Part shown: piece after piece, positions 53,570-61,888 of the stretch
Layout of the letters: each line of letters starts with the position of its first letter
Numbering within the stretch: position 1 is the first letter of the stretch
NCBI GenBank assembly: GCA_934153945.1
Contig: CAKPFM010000003.1
Location: 1 to 64,000 of the forward strand
Direction: 5' to 3'
Origin: an uncultured Bacilli bacterium
Lineage (GTDB): Bacteria; Bacillota_I; Bacilli_A; RF39; UBA660
DNA length: 64,000 nucleotides
Notes under the pieces: generated by a model
What the model was told of the DNA's origin: nothing
Seen by the model: only the letters and a program-made list of their open reading frames with translations
The model's database searches: none
Translations under genes and position numbers: made by a program

Positions 53570-54411
53570 CCACAAGGTAATACCAAATTGTTATTTAAAA
53601 CAGGTAGTCCTATTTCATCAGCTTCTATTCTTCCATATGGATATTTTTTAAGTAAACTCATTTTCATTACATTTTCTAATACACTTTCTGATATACCAGT
53701 AGTATATGCATTCACTTGAAAAAACAAAGGTTTATCACTTAAAATATCCATACAAGCATGAATTAATTCCATTATTTTTTCTTCAAATTTCCATACTTCA
53801 CCTGATGGACCCCTACCAAATGATGGCGGATCCATTACTATAGCATCATATGTATTTCCTCTTCTTTTTTCCCTTAACACAAATTTTAAACAATCATCTA
53901 CTATAAATCTTATTTTATTATTTTCTAAATGAGATAATTTCATGTTTTCTTTAGCCCAATCAATCATTCCACGAGCAGCATCAACATGTACTACTTCAGT
54001 TGCTCCAGCATATGAACAAGCCATTGTTGCTGCACCTGTGTATGCAAATAAATTTAAAACTTTAATTGGTCTTTTAGCATTTTTAATCTTATTTATCATA
54101 AAATCCCAGTTTGCTGCTTGTTCAGGAAATAAACCTGTATGTTTAAAATTAGTTGGACTTACTTTAAATGTTAAATCTTTGTAATTTACTGTCCAATATT
54201 CTGGTAATTTTTTTCTAAATTCCCAAGAACCTCCACCTTTAGAACTTCTATGATAAAATCCATCTACCTTATCCCAAGAAGAATTTATATCAATATCCCA
54301 CATAGCTTGAGGATCAGGTCTTCTTAGTATAATACCATTCCATATTTCTAATTTTTCTTTATTTCCAGCATCTATTATTGTATAATCTTTCCACTCTTTA
54401 CTTAATAACAT
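53539..54411 (-). CDS. class I SAM-dependent rRNA methyltransferase (RlmI-like catalytic part)
   Basis: A 290-residue methyltransferase. The SAM-binding motif VLNLFAYTGAATMACSYAGA, the following VVHVDAARGMIDWAKEN and the catalytic DPPSFGRGPSG are visible, placing it with COG1092-like rRNA methyltransferases. No PUA RNA-binding domain is present. Downstream it meets the 33-bp repeat; upstream it is 7 bp from the FxLYD gene. Substrate (rRNA cytosine) is by family only. Confidence 0.85.
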   Translation of the reverse strand: MLLSKEWKDYTIIDAGNKEKLEIWNGIILRRPDPQAMWDIDINSSWDKVDGFYHRSSKGGGSWEFRKKLPEYWTVNYKDLTFKVSPTNFKHTGLFPEQAANWDFMINKIKNAKRPIKVLNLFAYTGAATMACSYAGATEVVHVDAARGMIDWAKENMKLSHLENNKIRFIVDDCLKFVLREKRRGNTYDAIVMDPPSFGRGPSGEVWKFEEKIMELIHACMDILSDKPLFFQVNAYTTGISESVLENVMKMSLLKKYPYGRIEADEIGLPVLNNNLVLPCGIYARWESNE

Positions 54412-54418
54412 AAATCAC

Positions 54419-54841
54419 CTAATTATAACTAATATCTATCAATTTGTAACTTACAGCATCTGTAGCATCAATATCTAAATAACTTGCTTTAAATTTCCAA
54501 GTTTCTTCTGAACTAATTCTATCTATATATGCATATGCGTTACCTAATATATTTCCTTCCAAATCATATATTGTATAACTTAATGTAACATCATAATATG
54601 TTTTTTTTGTATTATTTTTTAGTATTCCTTCTATATAGAATCCTTTTGTATCTTCATCATAAAAGCTGTTCATTTCTTTATTAATTGAAAATTTGTTTTT
54701 TTCTAAAATTATATTACCATATGAATCAATATCATATTTAAAATCATATAAATTAAACAAATTAAATGTAACTAACATTAAAAATATAAACACACCTAAA
54801 GTACATATAACAATTACCCAATTTGGTATTCCCTTTTTCAT
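54419..54841 (-). CDS. FxLYD-domain membrane protein
   Basis: A 140-residue protein with one N-terminal helix (about 8-30) and an extracytoplasmic FxLYD-type beta domain (about 67-140: FYIEGILKNNTKKTYYDVTLSYTIYDLEGN). Such domains occur in surface proteins of Bacillota with unknown binding role. It is 7 bp upstream of the methyltransferase gene on the same strand. Its start is placed at MKKGIPN, following AAGAGGAATA. Confidence 0.78.
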   Translation of the reverse strand: MKKGIPNWVIVICTLGVFIFLMLVTFNLFNLYDFKYDIDSYGNIILEKNKFSINKEMNSFYDEDTKGFYIEGILKNNTKKTYYDVTLSYTIYDLEGNILGNAYAYIDRISSEETWKFKASYLDIDATDAVSYKLIDISYN

Positions 54842-54897
54842 ATTATTCCTCTTTTCTTATCTAATTATATCACAATAATAGTTTTGATAAAAGAAAA

Positions 54898-54921
54898 ACC
54901 TTGAAACAATTGTTCCAAGGT
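54898..54921 (-). terminator. intrinsic terminator of rplM-rpsI
   Basis: Imperfect stem ACCTTG-AACA / TGTT-CAAGGT with one mismatch and a 2-nt loop; on the minus strand a TTTTTCTTTT tract follows. It closes the ribosomal protein operon. Confidence 0.75.
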
Positions 54922-54938
54922 GAATAGTACATAGTATA

Positions 54939-55349
54939 TTAACGTTTTGAGAATTGAGGTGCTCTACGTGCTGCTTTAAGACCTGGTTTTTTACGTTCTT
55001 TACTTCTTGCATCACGAGTAACAAATCCAGCTCTTTTTAAAGTTGTTCTGTAACTTGTTTCGCTTCCTTCATTTGCTTTATCATATTCTAATAAAGCTCT
55101 AGTAATTCCTAAACGAATAGCTCCAGTTTGTCCTGAGAATCCTCCACCTGTTACATTAACTTCGATATCAAATGTGTTTTCATTATTTGTTGCTACTAAA
55201 GGTTGTTTTAAATCCATTATATTTGTTTCATATGGAAAGAAATCTTTAACGTCTCTTCCATTAACAGTAATTTTACCTTTTCCAGCAGTCATTTTAACTT
55301 GAGCTACTGAAGATTTTCTTCTACCTGTTCCTGTAAATACTTTTGCCAT
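54939..55349 (-). CDS. rpsI: 30S ribosomal protein S9
   Basis: A 136-residue ribosomal protein of the small subunit, reaching the P site through its C-terminal tail. The family pattern is clear: VFTGTGRRKSSVAQVKM at the start, GGGFSGQTGAIRLGI in the middle and the basic end RKKPGLKAARRAPQFSKR with the conserved SKR. It is 11 bp downstream of rplM. Confidence 0.98.
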   Translation of the reverse strand: MAKVFTGTGRRKSSVAQVKMTAGKGKITVNGRDVKDFFPYETNIMDLKQPLVATNNENTFDIEVNVTGGGFSGQTGAIRLGITRALLEYDKANEGSETSYRTTLKRAGFVTRDARSKERKKPGLKAARRAPQFSKR

Positions 55350-55360
55350 TTAAAACCCTC

Positions 55361-55795
55361 CTATTTAACTTTCATTTCCACTGGTTTTTGTGCCATATGT
55401 GGATGTTCTGAACCTTCATAAACAAATAATTTTTTATACATTTGACGTCCTAGTCTTCCTTTTGGAAGCATTCCTTTAACTGCTCTTTCAATCATTTCAA
55501 CTGGGTAATTATCTCTCATAACTCTAGCAGTTCTTTCTCTTAAACCACCAGTATATCCGCTATGATTGTAATAGATTTTATCATCTAATTTTTTACCTGT
55601 TAAATTAACTTTTGAAGCGTTAACAACAATAACGAAGTCTCCACAATCCATATGTGGTGTGTATGTAGGTTTATGTTTTCCTCTTAAAACAGTTGCTACT
55701 TTAGTAGCTACACGTCCTAAGTTTTCTCCCTCAGCATCGATTACATACCAATTACGTACTAAATCTTCTTTCTTTTGCATATATGTGTTTTTCAT
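55361..55795 (-). CDS. rplM: 50S ribosomal protein L13
   Basis: A 144-residue early-assembly protein of the large subunit. Family landmarks: WYVIDAEGENLGRVATKVATVLRGKHKPTYTPH, then YYNHSGYTGGLRERT and MLPKGRLGRQMYKKLFVYEGSEHPH. It is the first gene of the classic rplM-rpsI pair, behind a strong promoter and a structured leader likely to be involved in autoregulation. Confidence 0.98.
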   Translation of the reverse strand: MKNTYMQKKEDLVRNWYVIDAEGENLGRVATKVATVLRGKHKPTYTPHMDCGDFVIVVNASKVNLTGKKLDDKIYYNHSGYTGGLRERTARVMRDNYPVEMIERAVKGMLPKGRLGRQMYKKLFVYEGSEHPHMAQKPVEMKVK

Positions 55796-55870
55796 AAAAA
55801 CAAATCCTTTCTATAATTTGAAATAGATGTTCCCAATATCTATTTCTTTGGGATATAGAAAATGTACCAA
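55796..55870 (-). promoter_or_regulatory. structured leader of rplM (putative L13 leader)
   Basis: The 5' UTR contains two mutually exclusive helices: a 9-bp hairpin GAAATAGAT (55820-55828) / ATCTATTTC (55838-55846), and TCCCAA (55831-55836) pairing with TTGGGA (55848-55853), which would use the hairpin loop. Bacillota rplM mRNAs commonly carry an L13-binding leader; I infer that role from position and alternate pairing, not from a covariance match. Confidence 0.55.
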
Positions 55871-55875
55871 TTATG

Positions 55876-55904
55876 ATTATATTAAAAAGTATGTTTAAAG
55901 TCAA
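55876..55904 (-). promoter_or_regulatory. promoter of rplM-rpsI
   Basis: Minus-strand -35 TTGACT (55899-55904), 17-bp spacer, -10 TATAAT (55876-55881), about 85 bp before the rplM start. Confidence 0.88.
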
Positions 55905-55940
55905 TATTTTTTTACTTTTTATGGTAAAAAAACTTAATAT

Positions 55941-56537
55941 TTATACTTTTTTTATTTCATTAATATAATTATTTACTTTTGTAGCCCATGTTTTACTCTC
56001 AGCATATTTATGATTCATAGCTTCAGGAGTAGTTAAACCATAAGCATAATAATTTTTAGCAATGTTTTCTATAAACTTAGTAATACCTTCTTCTAATGTA
56101 TCAAATTTTCTATATGAACCACTACCACAACTAGGTTTTCCTTTCATACCACCTACGTTATTACATTCTCTTGTTAGCTTACTACAACCCCATTTGCATC
56201 CTGTTTCATGCATTGAAATTGCTACTGCTAAGTATGGATCTACCCCTAATTCAATCGATTTAGAAGCATATACCATTCCCATACCACTTAAGTTTGATTT
56301 TAAATATCTATTTAGTTTCTCTGCTAATTCATTTAATGTCATTCCATCATAGACAATTTCTTCAGTAAGAATAGGTTCAATTTCAGTTATTTCCTCTGCT
56401 ATTTCTACTTTTGGTTCATATTTTACTTCTTTTTCTACCTCTTGATTAAAAAAACATTTACTAATTACAATATAACCAACTACACAATCAATTAAAGATA
56501 TAATAATGATTAATATTGTAGATTTATTTATTTTCAC
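55941..56537 (-). CDS. membrane-anchored lysozyme-like glucosaminidase (GH73-type)
   Basis: A 198-residue protein with one N-terminal helix (about 7-27) and a C-terminal lysozyme-like domain (about 85-198). AVAISMHETGC carries the likely catalytic Glu, followed by NNVGGMKG and the YRKFDTLEEGI segment typical of endo-beta-N-acetylglucosaminidases of the LytG/AcmA (GH73) kind. Three Cys in the core (CKWGCSK, SCGSG) suggest a disulfide. It starts with GTG behind GAGGTG and shares a divergent promoter region with the hypothetical gene at 56648. Confidence 0.8.
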   Translation of the reverse strand: MKINKSTILIIIISLIDCVVGYIVISKCFFNQEVEKEVKYEPKVEIAEEITEIEPILTEEIVYDGMTLNELAEKLNRYLKSNLSGMGMVYASKSIELGVDPYLAVAISMHETGCKWGCSKLTRECNNVGGMKGKPSCGSGSYRKFDTLEEGITKFIENIAKNYYAYGLTTPEAMNHKYAESKTWATKVNNYINEIKKV

Positions 56538-56566
56538 AAATATTCACCTCTTAATTGAATGAATTA

Positions 56567-56625
56567 ATTCTATCAAATATTACTTAATAAGTCAAATTGA
56601 CATATCTAACAATATGCATTATAAT
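56567..56625. promoter_or_regulatory. back-to-back divergent promoters
   Basis: Plus strand: -35 TTGACA (56597-56602), 17-bp spacer, -10 TATAAT (56620-56625) for the gene at 56648. Minus strand: -35 TTGACT (56590-56595), 17-bp spacer, -10 TAGAAT (about 56567-56572) for the glucosaminidase. The two -35 elements are 1 bp apart and form a GTCAA-A-TTGAC palindrome. Confidence 0.75.
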
Positions 56626-56647
56626 TATTAATACAGGGAGTGATAAA

Positions 56648-57028
56648 ATGAAAAATTTAACACCAAATATGGTAAAATTATTTTTAATACATGCTAAGGA
56701 AAACAATATCTCAGAAGTAAGTCTTAATGAATTAAGAAACAGTTTTTTTGAATTTAAAAATTCTGAAAAATATGGCACAATTTTACAAGATTACCAATAT
56801 GATGAAGATAATATTTGCTTTAAATATGAAAGTGAAATATTACACATAATTAAAGACAAAAAATTAAATAGTAACCAAAATTTAGAAGATCCTCATTATT
56901 ACTTATATATATATGATATTGACACTTCATATAGAGATAATTTTTCACCAGAATTAAATAATTTATGTGACCAAATGGTTTTAGATTATAGAAAACTTAA
57001 TATGAAAAAGCAAAAAGTTAAAATTTAA
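56648..57028 (+). CDS. hypothetical soluble protein
   Basis: A 126-residue protein with no membrane segment, mixed helix and acidic content (EDNICFKYESEILHIIKD) and a basic C-terminus (MKKQKVKI). No family recognised. I start at the Met preceded by AGGGAG and downstream of the promoter; the 17-codon-longer ORF would begin inside the promoter's -35 element and is not translated. Its 3' end overlaps the helicase gene's 3' end by 11 bp in convergent orientation. Confidence 0.68.
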   Translation: MKNLTPNMVKLFLIHAKENNISEVSLNELRNSFFEFKNSEKYGTILQDYQYDEDNICFKYESEILHIIKDKKLNSNQNLEDPHYYLYIYDIDTSYRDNFSPELNNLCDQMVLDYRKLNMKKQKVKI

Positions 57029-58589
57029 CTTTTTTTATTTCGTCTACAAAGATTGATTTTTTATTTACTGGTATTAATAAATATACTTCATTTTTTGTCC
57101 TAGTAAGTGCTACATAAAATAATCTTCTTTCTTCTTCGTATGGATAATAATCTTTTTTATTTAGTACAAATCTTAGTATTTTATCATCTTCTATTTGACT
57201 TGGAAAACCTAATAATTTATCTTCCATATTTATTATAATTACATTATCACTTTCTAACCCTTTTGATTTATGAACAGTATAATATTTCATTTTAATATCT
57301 TTATTTTTTAGAAAAATCAAATCATTATTACTCAAAATAAAATCATCATTTATTACAGAATTTATATCTTTATTATTTCTACCTAATATCATTATTTCTT
57401 TTTTAGTTTTATTATATATATCAATTATTAATTTTTTAAATATTTCTTTCTTATTGTTATAATAAATATATTTAATAGGTTTATCTAAATGTTTACGCGA
57501 TTGTAAATTTTTTTTAATTTGTTTTTTATTTTTTAATATAAATTTTGATGTAATATTAATTAGTTCTAAAGAATTTCTATATGTATTTTCTATTTTCATT
57601 ATATTAGAATCTTTAAAATATTTTTTAAAATTAACAAATATATCTAAATTACATCCAGTAAATCTATATATTGATTGAAAATCATCTCCTACGGCAAGTA
57701 AATGAGCATTTGTTTTTTCTAATATATTTTTTATTAAATTAAATTTAACATATGATGTATCTTGATATTCATCAATAATTATATATTTATATTTCTTTTT
57801 TATTCCATTTTTTAAAACTAATTTATTAGCAAGATGTAGCATATCATCAAAATCTAGTTCATTTTGAGATTTTAATTCTAGTTCATATAATGAATGTATT
57901 TTATATATTATTTTTAACAATATTAATTCTTTTTTATTTATATTTTTTTTAAATATCTTTTTATAATAATCTAGATTATCATATGATGACTTATATAAAT
58001 GAATAAAAGTTGAAATTAGTTTATCTAATTGACTAATATATTCATTACTATAATATTTTTGTAATATTTTTTTTAATTCTTCTTGTTCTAGTATTTCTTT
58101 TATTACAATATCTAAATAATTATTGGCAATACTAAATTCTTGTGTTTTTTCTCTTATAATATTTAATCCTAATTTATGAAATGTTAAAACATCTATATCA
58201 TAATTATAATATTTTTTTAATTTATTTTTTAAAGAATTACATGCTTCATTAGTAAATGATATACATAATATATCATTTTGTTTAATATTTTTTCTTTCTA
58301 TCAAATATTTAATTTTGCCTATAATTGTTAAGCTTTTACCACTACCAGCACCGGCAATTACTAAAGTTTTTTCTTCATCAGTGACAACTATTTGTCTTTG
58401 TGCATCATCTAATTTATAACCACAAATATCGTCAAGCAAATATTCGGCTTCTTCTAATTCCTTTTTTATATAATTTTTATTATGCTTTTTTCTATTTATA
58501 AATAGATAATCATGTCTAAATTTCCAATTTTTATGTTCTTTTTTATTTATTTTGTAGCAAGTTTCAAATTTCTTTTTAATATTTATCAC
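57018..58589 (-). CDS. compact UvrD/Rep-like superfamily I helicase
   Basis: A protein of at least 523 residues with the full SF1A helicase motif set: Q-motif LDDAQRQIVVT, Walker A IAGAGSGKS, motif II IIDEYQDT, motif III GDDFQSIYRF, motif V TVHKSKGLESDNVII and motif VI ERRLFYVALTRTK. It is shorter than UvrD/PcrA (about 720), lacking part of subdomain 2B, like small UvrD-type helicases of unclear role. The GTG start has no SD; a strong AAAGGAG lies 57-66 nt upstream with only ATT or ATC in frame, so the true start may be 18-19 codons earlier (58643 or 58646). Probable role is DNA repair or recombination. Confidence 0.87.
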   Translation of the reverse strand: MINIKKKFETCYKINKKEHKNWKFRHDYLFINRKKHNKNYIKKELEEAEYLLDDICGYKLDDAQRQIVVTDEEKTLVIAGAGSGKSLTIIGKIKYLIERKNIKQNDILCISFTNEACNSLKNKLKKYYNYDIDVLTFHKLGLNIIREKTQEFSIANNYLDIVIKEILEQEELKKILQKYYSNEYISQLDKLISTFIHLYKSSYDNLDYYKKIFKKNINKKELILLKIIYKIHSLYELELKSQNELDFDDMLHLANKLVLKNGIKKKYKYIIIDEYQDTSYVKFNLIKNILEKTNAHLLAVGDDFQSIYRFTGCNLDIFVNFKKYFKDSNIMKIENTYRNSLELINITSKFILKNKKQIKKNLQSRKHLDKPIKYIYYNNKKEIFKKLIIDIYNKTKKEIMILGRNNKDINSVINDDFILSNNDLIFLKNKDIKMKYYTVHKSKGLESDNVIIINMEDKLLGFPSQIEDDKILRFVLNKKDYYPYEEERRLFYVALTRTKNEVYLLIPVNKKSIFVDEIKKVKF

Positions 58590-58709
58590 ATCATTTTTTG
58601 TTAGATATTTATTTTCAAAACATCTATAAAAATTATTTATGATAATATCACTCCTTTGAACATCTATTTTATATAATAAATTATATATTGTAAAGAAAAA
58701 AACAAATAT

Positions 58710-58973
58710 TTATTTATTTGTTTCATAATAGTACTTATATTCTGATAATCTTGATGACAAGTTTTCTAAATCTAAAGCATCAGAATCATCATTTAAATAT
58801 TCTTCTATTTCAAAAATTAATTCATCAGTGCTTATACATCTTTCATAGTTAATACCATATTTTTTTAATATGTTAATTTCTTCATCACTTAGTAAAATTC
58901 CATTATTTCTTCTTTTTAAAAATGACTTTGAAACATCTATATTTTTAATAAATTCATCAAAATTATTTTCCAT
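58710..58973 (-). CDS. small acidic hypothetical protein
   Basis: An 87-residue acidic protein (NNFDEFIKNIDVSKSF at the start, DDSDALDLENLSSRLSE near the end), predicted largely helical and soluble. No recognised family. It starts within the last codons of the YnbB-like gene (11-bp overlap), so it is translated coupled to that gene, and ends about 55 bp before the helicase SD. Function unknown. Confidence 0.65.
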   Translation of the reverse strand: MENNFDEFIKNIDVSKSFLKRRNNGILLSDEEINILKKYGINYERCISTDELIFEIEEYLNDDSDALDLENLSSRLSEYKYYYETNK

Positions 58974-60201
58974 TTTTTAACTCATTAATCGCACTGATTA
59001 AACCTAATTTACCATATTCATAAGCAAGTCCACCTTGTTGATAAGCAATATATGGATCTCGTAGTGGTCCATCGCAGGATAATTCTATTGATGACCCTTG
59101 TGTAAAAGCACCAGAGGCCATTATAACTTGATCATCATATCCTGGCATATCCCATGGCATTGGTATGGCGAATGAATCTATTGGAGAACCTTTTTGAATA
59201 CCAACACAGTATTTAATTAAATCTTCTCTATTACCAAAGATAATATTTTGAACAATATCGGCTCTTTCTTCATTATATCTAGGTTCTACTTGATAACCCA
59301 TATCCTCTAAAACTTTACTTGTTAAAATTGCTGTTTTAAGGGCTGAACCTACTACACTTGGAGCTAAAAATAAACCTTGTAATATTTGTTTATTTATACC
59401 TAAAGTAGGTCCTACTTCTTTTCCTTCTCCTGGAACAGTTAGTCTTTCAGCAGCTAATTCTATTAAATCTTTTTTACCAACTATATAGGCACCATTAGGG
59501 GCAATACCTCCACCTAAGTTTTTAATTAATGAACCAACTACTATATCTGCTCCTACTTCTGTTGGTTCCTTATCACTAACAAACTCACAATAACAATTAT
59601 CAATCATAATAATAGTTTCAGGACTTATATTTTTTATAAAAGTAATAACGCGCTCTAATGATTCAATTGTAATACTTTTTCTAGTAGAATATCCTTTAGA
59701 TCTCTGTATTTCTATTACCTTAATTTTTTTTGATTTTAGTATTTTTTCTATTTGTTCATAATCAAATTCATTATCTACTAAATCTATTTGTTCATAATTA
59801 ATTCCATATGATTTTAAAGAACTTTTGTTTTCTTTAATTCCAATTACTTCATGTAATGTATCATAAGGAAGCCCGCTGATACTTAGTAATATATCATTTG
59901 GTCTAAGTAGTGCGAAAAGACATACAGTTAAAGCATGTGAACCTGATATAAATTGACTTCTAACTAGTGCATCTTCACAATTAAATATATCAGAATATAT
60001 TTTTTCTATTGTATCCCTACCTATATCATTGTATCCATAACCAGTTGTTGAACTAAAATGTGATTCAGATAAATTATTTTTTTGAAAAGCTTCTAATACC
60101 TTTAAACTATTTTTTTCTACTAATAAATCAATATTATTAAATTGAACTTGTAATTCTTTTTCTTTAGAATGTATTAAATTTATTATTTCACTATTACCCA
60201 T
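58963..60201 (-). CDS. YnbB-like PLP-dependent protein (Alum_res / methionine gamma-lyase family)
   Basis: A 412-residue PLP enzyme of the 'aluminium resistance / methionine gamma-lyase-related' family (B. subtilis YnbB). Landmarks: HFSSTTGYGYNDIGRDT, FISGSHALTVCLFALLRPND and the PLP-lysine region GSLIKNLGGGIAPNG, with Lys in the LIKN motif. Size matches the family. The in vivo reaction is not settled. Only a weak SD (GTGG) precedes the start. An IS110-family element sits in the space just upstream on the opposite strand. Confidence 0.87.
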   Translation of the reverse strand: MGNSEIINLIHSKEKELQVQFNNIDLLVEKNSLKVLEAFQKNNLSESHFSSTTGYGYNDIGRDTIEKIYSDIFNCEDALVRSQFISGSHALTVCLFALLRPNDILLSISGLPYDTLHEVIGIKENKSSLKSYGINYEQIDLVDNEFDYEQIEKILKSKKIKVIEIQRSKGYSTRKSITIESLERVITFIKNISPETIIMIDNCYCEFVSDKEPTEVGADIVVGSLIKNLGGGIAPNGAYIVGKKDLIELAAERLTVPGEGKEVGPTLGINKQILQGLFLAPSVVGSALKTAILTSKVLEDMGYQVEPRYNEERADIVQNIIFGNREDLIKYCVGIQKGSPIDSFAIPMPWDMPGYDDQVIMASGAFTQGSSIELSCDGPLRDPYIAYQQGGLAYEYGKLGLISAINELKNGK

Positions 60202-60285
60202 AATACCACGTATAATCTAATTATGGTCTAAATGACCTATATTAGATCCCTTTCTATTTATATTTTTTATATAACTTTTTAGGGT

Positions 60286-60480
60286 TATAATATTTAAGCA
60301 CTGTGGATTTGTATCTATAATACTCCGGCTTTGACTGGTTTGAGGTGACAACTACCACAGGCTTTTATTTTTATTGGTAATTAGTTAGTTAACGCATTGA
60401 CGTTTTATATCCTACGTGAATCCATAAATAGAAGTACCTGTGTCAAAACATACAGTGCATTAATACTAATTAGGAGGTGT
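60286..60480 (+). ncRNA. candidate bridge RNA of the IS110 element
   Basis: The non-coding left end, about 190 nt, has a TATAAT (60286-60291) and nested pairings downstream: CTGTGG (60301-60306) with CCACAG (60355-60360) enclosing a 48-nt internal region, and GCACTGT (60298-60304) with ACAGTGC (60452-60458) closing the whole segment; the two share bases and so compete. In IS110 elements a structured RNA from this end binds the transposase and pairs with target and donor DNA. Position, length and structure fit; no sequence-level match is claimed. Confidence 0.5.
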
Positions 60481-60484
60481 TTTT

Positions 60485-61645
60485 ATGTATTTTGTTGGTA
60501 TTGATATTTCAAAATACAAGCATGACTGTTTCATTTGTACTGAAACAGGTGTAGTAATTGAAGAAAATTTATCCTTCCAAAACACCAATGAAGGATTCAA
60601 TCAATTACTTAATTTATTAAATTCTCTAGATAATAATCATGAAATTAGGATAGGATTTGAAGCTACTGGTCATTATGGTATGAACCTTAAGCTATTCCTT
60701 GAAAAGAACAACTATTCTTTTATGGAATTTAATCCTGCTTTGGTCAAGCAATTCATCAAAGGTCAAACCCTTAAAAGAACTAAAACAGACAAGAAAGATG
60801 CATTCCAAATTACCAAGTATCTTATGTCTGTGGATTACAAATCCCATCCAAATCAATTTTATCACAAATTTTCTTTAAAATCTCTATCTAGAAAAAGAGA
60901 TAAATTAATTACTCAACGTTCATACTATTTGAATCAAATAACCAATATTTTGGATTTGATTTTTCCAGAGTTTAAACCTTTATTTGATAATGAGTTTTCT
61001 GTCACATCTCTTTATATTTTGAATAAATATAAAACTCCTGATAAAATCAAAAATATGAAAGACTTTGATTCTATTAATAAAGTTGCTAGAGGCAAATTTT
61101 CTTATGCTAAATTTTTAAAAATCAAAGATGCTGCTAAAAATACTATTGGTCAATCTGATGATTATTTAGAATTTGATTTTCAAAATATGCTTGACCTTTA
61201 CAATAATATTAATTCTACAATCAAAAAATATGATGATAAAATTGAAGCAATTATTAAAGAACTTAATCCTCCAACTCTTTCTATTAAAGGAATTGGTCCT
61301 ATTTCATGTGCAGCTATTATTTCTGAATTCGGTGATGTTTCTAGATTTAAATCTGCTGACGCTATGGTTGCTTTTGCTGGTATTGAACCTAGTATTTCGG
61401 AATCCGGAACAGAACAACATGATGGTAAAATGGTTAAACATGGTTCTGGTCATTTAAGATATCATCTTTTAAATGCTGCTGATTATGTTTTTTTACATGA
61501 ATCTATATTCACAGAATTCTATTATAAAAAACGTAATGAAGGTAAGACTCATAGAGTTGCCTTATCTCATGTTGCTAAAAAACTTGTTAGAATTATTTAT
61601 AAATTAGAATCTGAAAATATCACTTTTAAATCTGATATAAAATAA
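60485..61645 (+). CDS. IS110-family transposase (DEDD recombinase)
   Basis: A 386-residue recombinase. The RuvC-like N-terminal domain (about 1-160) carries the DEDD set: D7 in GIDISKYKHD, E59 in GFEATGHYG, D102 and D105 in TDKKDAFQ. A coiled-coil linker follows (about 165-260), then the Transposase_20 domain (about 265-360) with SIKGIGPISCAAIISEFGD and AGIEPSISESGTEQHDGKMVKHGSGHLRY, whose Ser near PSISESG is the likely nucleophile. It is intact with AGGAGGTG SD, so probably active. Confidence 0.95.
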   Translation: MYFVGIDISKYKHDCFICTETGVVIEENLSFQNTNEGFNQLLNLLNSLDNNHEIRIGFEATGHYGMNLKLFLEKNNYSFMEFNPALVKQFIKGQTLKRTKTDKKDAFQITKYLMSVDYKSHPNQFYHKFSLKSLSRKRDKLITQRSYYLNQITNILDLIFPEFKPLFDNEFSVTSLYILNKYKTPDKIKNMKDFDSINKVARGKFSYAKFLKIKDAAKNTIGQSDDYLEFDFQNMLDLYNNINSTIKKYDDKIEAIIKELNPPTLSIKGIGPISCAAIISEFGDVSRFKSADAMVAFAGIEPSISESGTEQHDGKMVKHGSGHLRYHLLNAADYVFLHESIFTEFYYKKRNEGKTHRVALSHVAKKLVRIIYKLESENITFKSDIK

Positions 61646-61686
61646 TTGGTGTATTATTTTATATTTTCATAATATTGCAACATAAA

Positions 61687-61712
61687 GTTTTAAAAATTGT
61701 TATTTTTAAAAC
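61687..61712 (+). terminator. hairpin downstream of the transposase gene
   Basis: An 11-bp perfect stem GTTTTAAAAAT / ATTTTTAAAAC with a TGTT loop, followed by CTTTTT. It may stop transcription from the IS element into the next gene. Confidence 0.6.
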
Positions 61713-61888
61713 CTTTTTGGTGTGGAATAAAATTCTTTTTAAGATTTTTAATTAAAATGACTTGACTTCTTATAGTTAGTCACCTCATGTACATAATATA
61801 ACACAACTAATAAGTAAAATACAAATTTTTTTATTTACTAATACATTTTAAATTACATTATGTTATAATACTAATCGAGGTGATTAAC

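Larger units (their letters stand above)
60285..61715 (+). mobile_element. IS110-family insertion sequence (ends approximate)
   Basis: A single transposase gene with non-coding flanks, inserted in the gap between the YnbB-like gene and a beta-helix gene. IS110 elements lack long terminal inverted repeats and make no typical target duplication, so the ends cannot be set from sequence; I bracket from a TATAAT upstream of the non-coding RNA candidate to the hairpin beyond the transposase. Approximate size 1.4 kb. Confidence 0.7.

Noticed and set aside
60202..60284. T-box leader for the YnbB-like gene
   Set aside because: The gap on the minus strand side is short and lacks the T-box sequence and specifier hairpin; the structured part lies in the IS110 end on the other strand.
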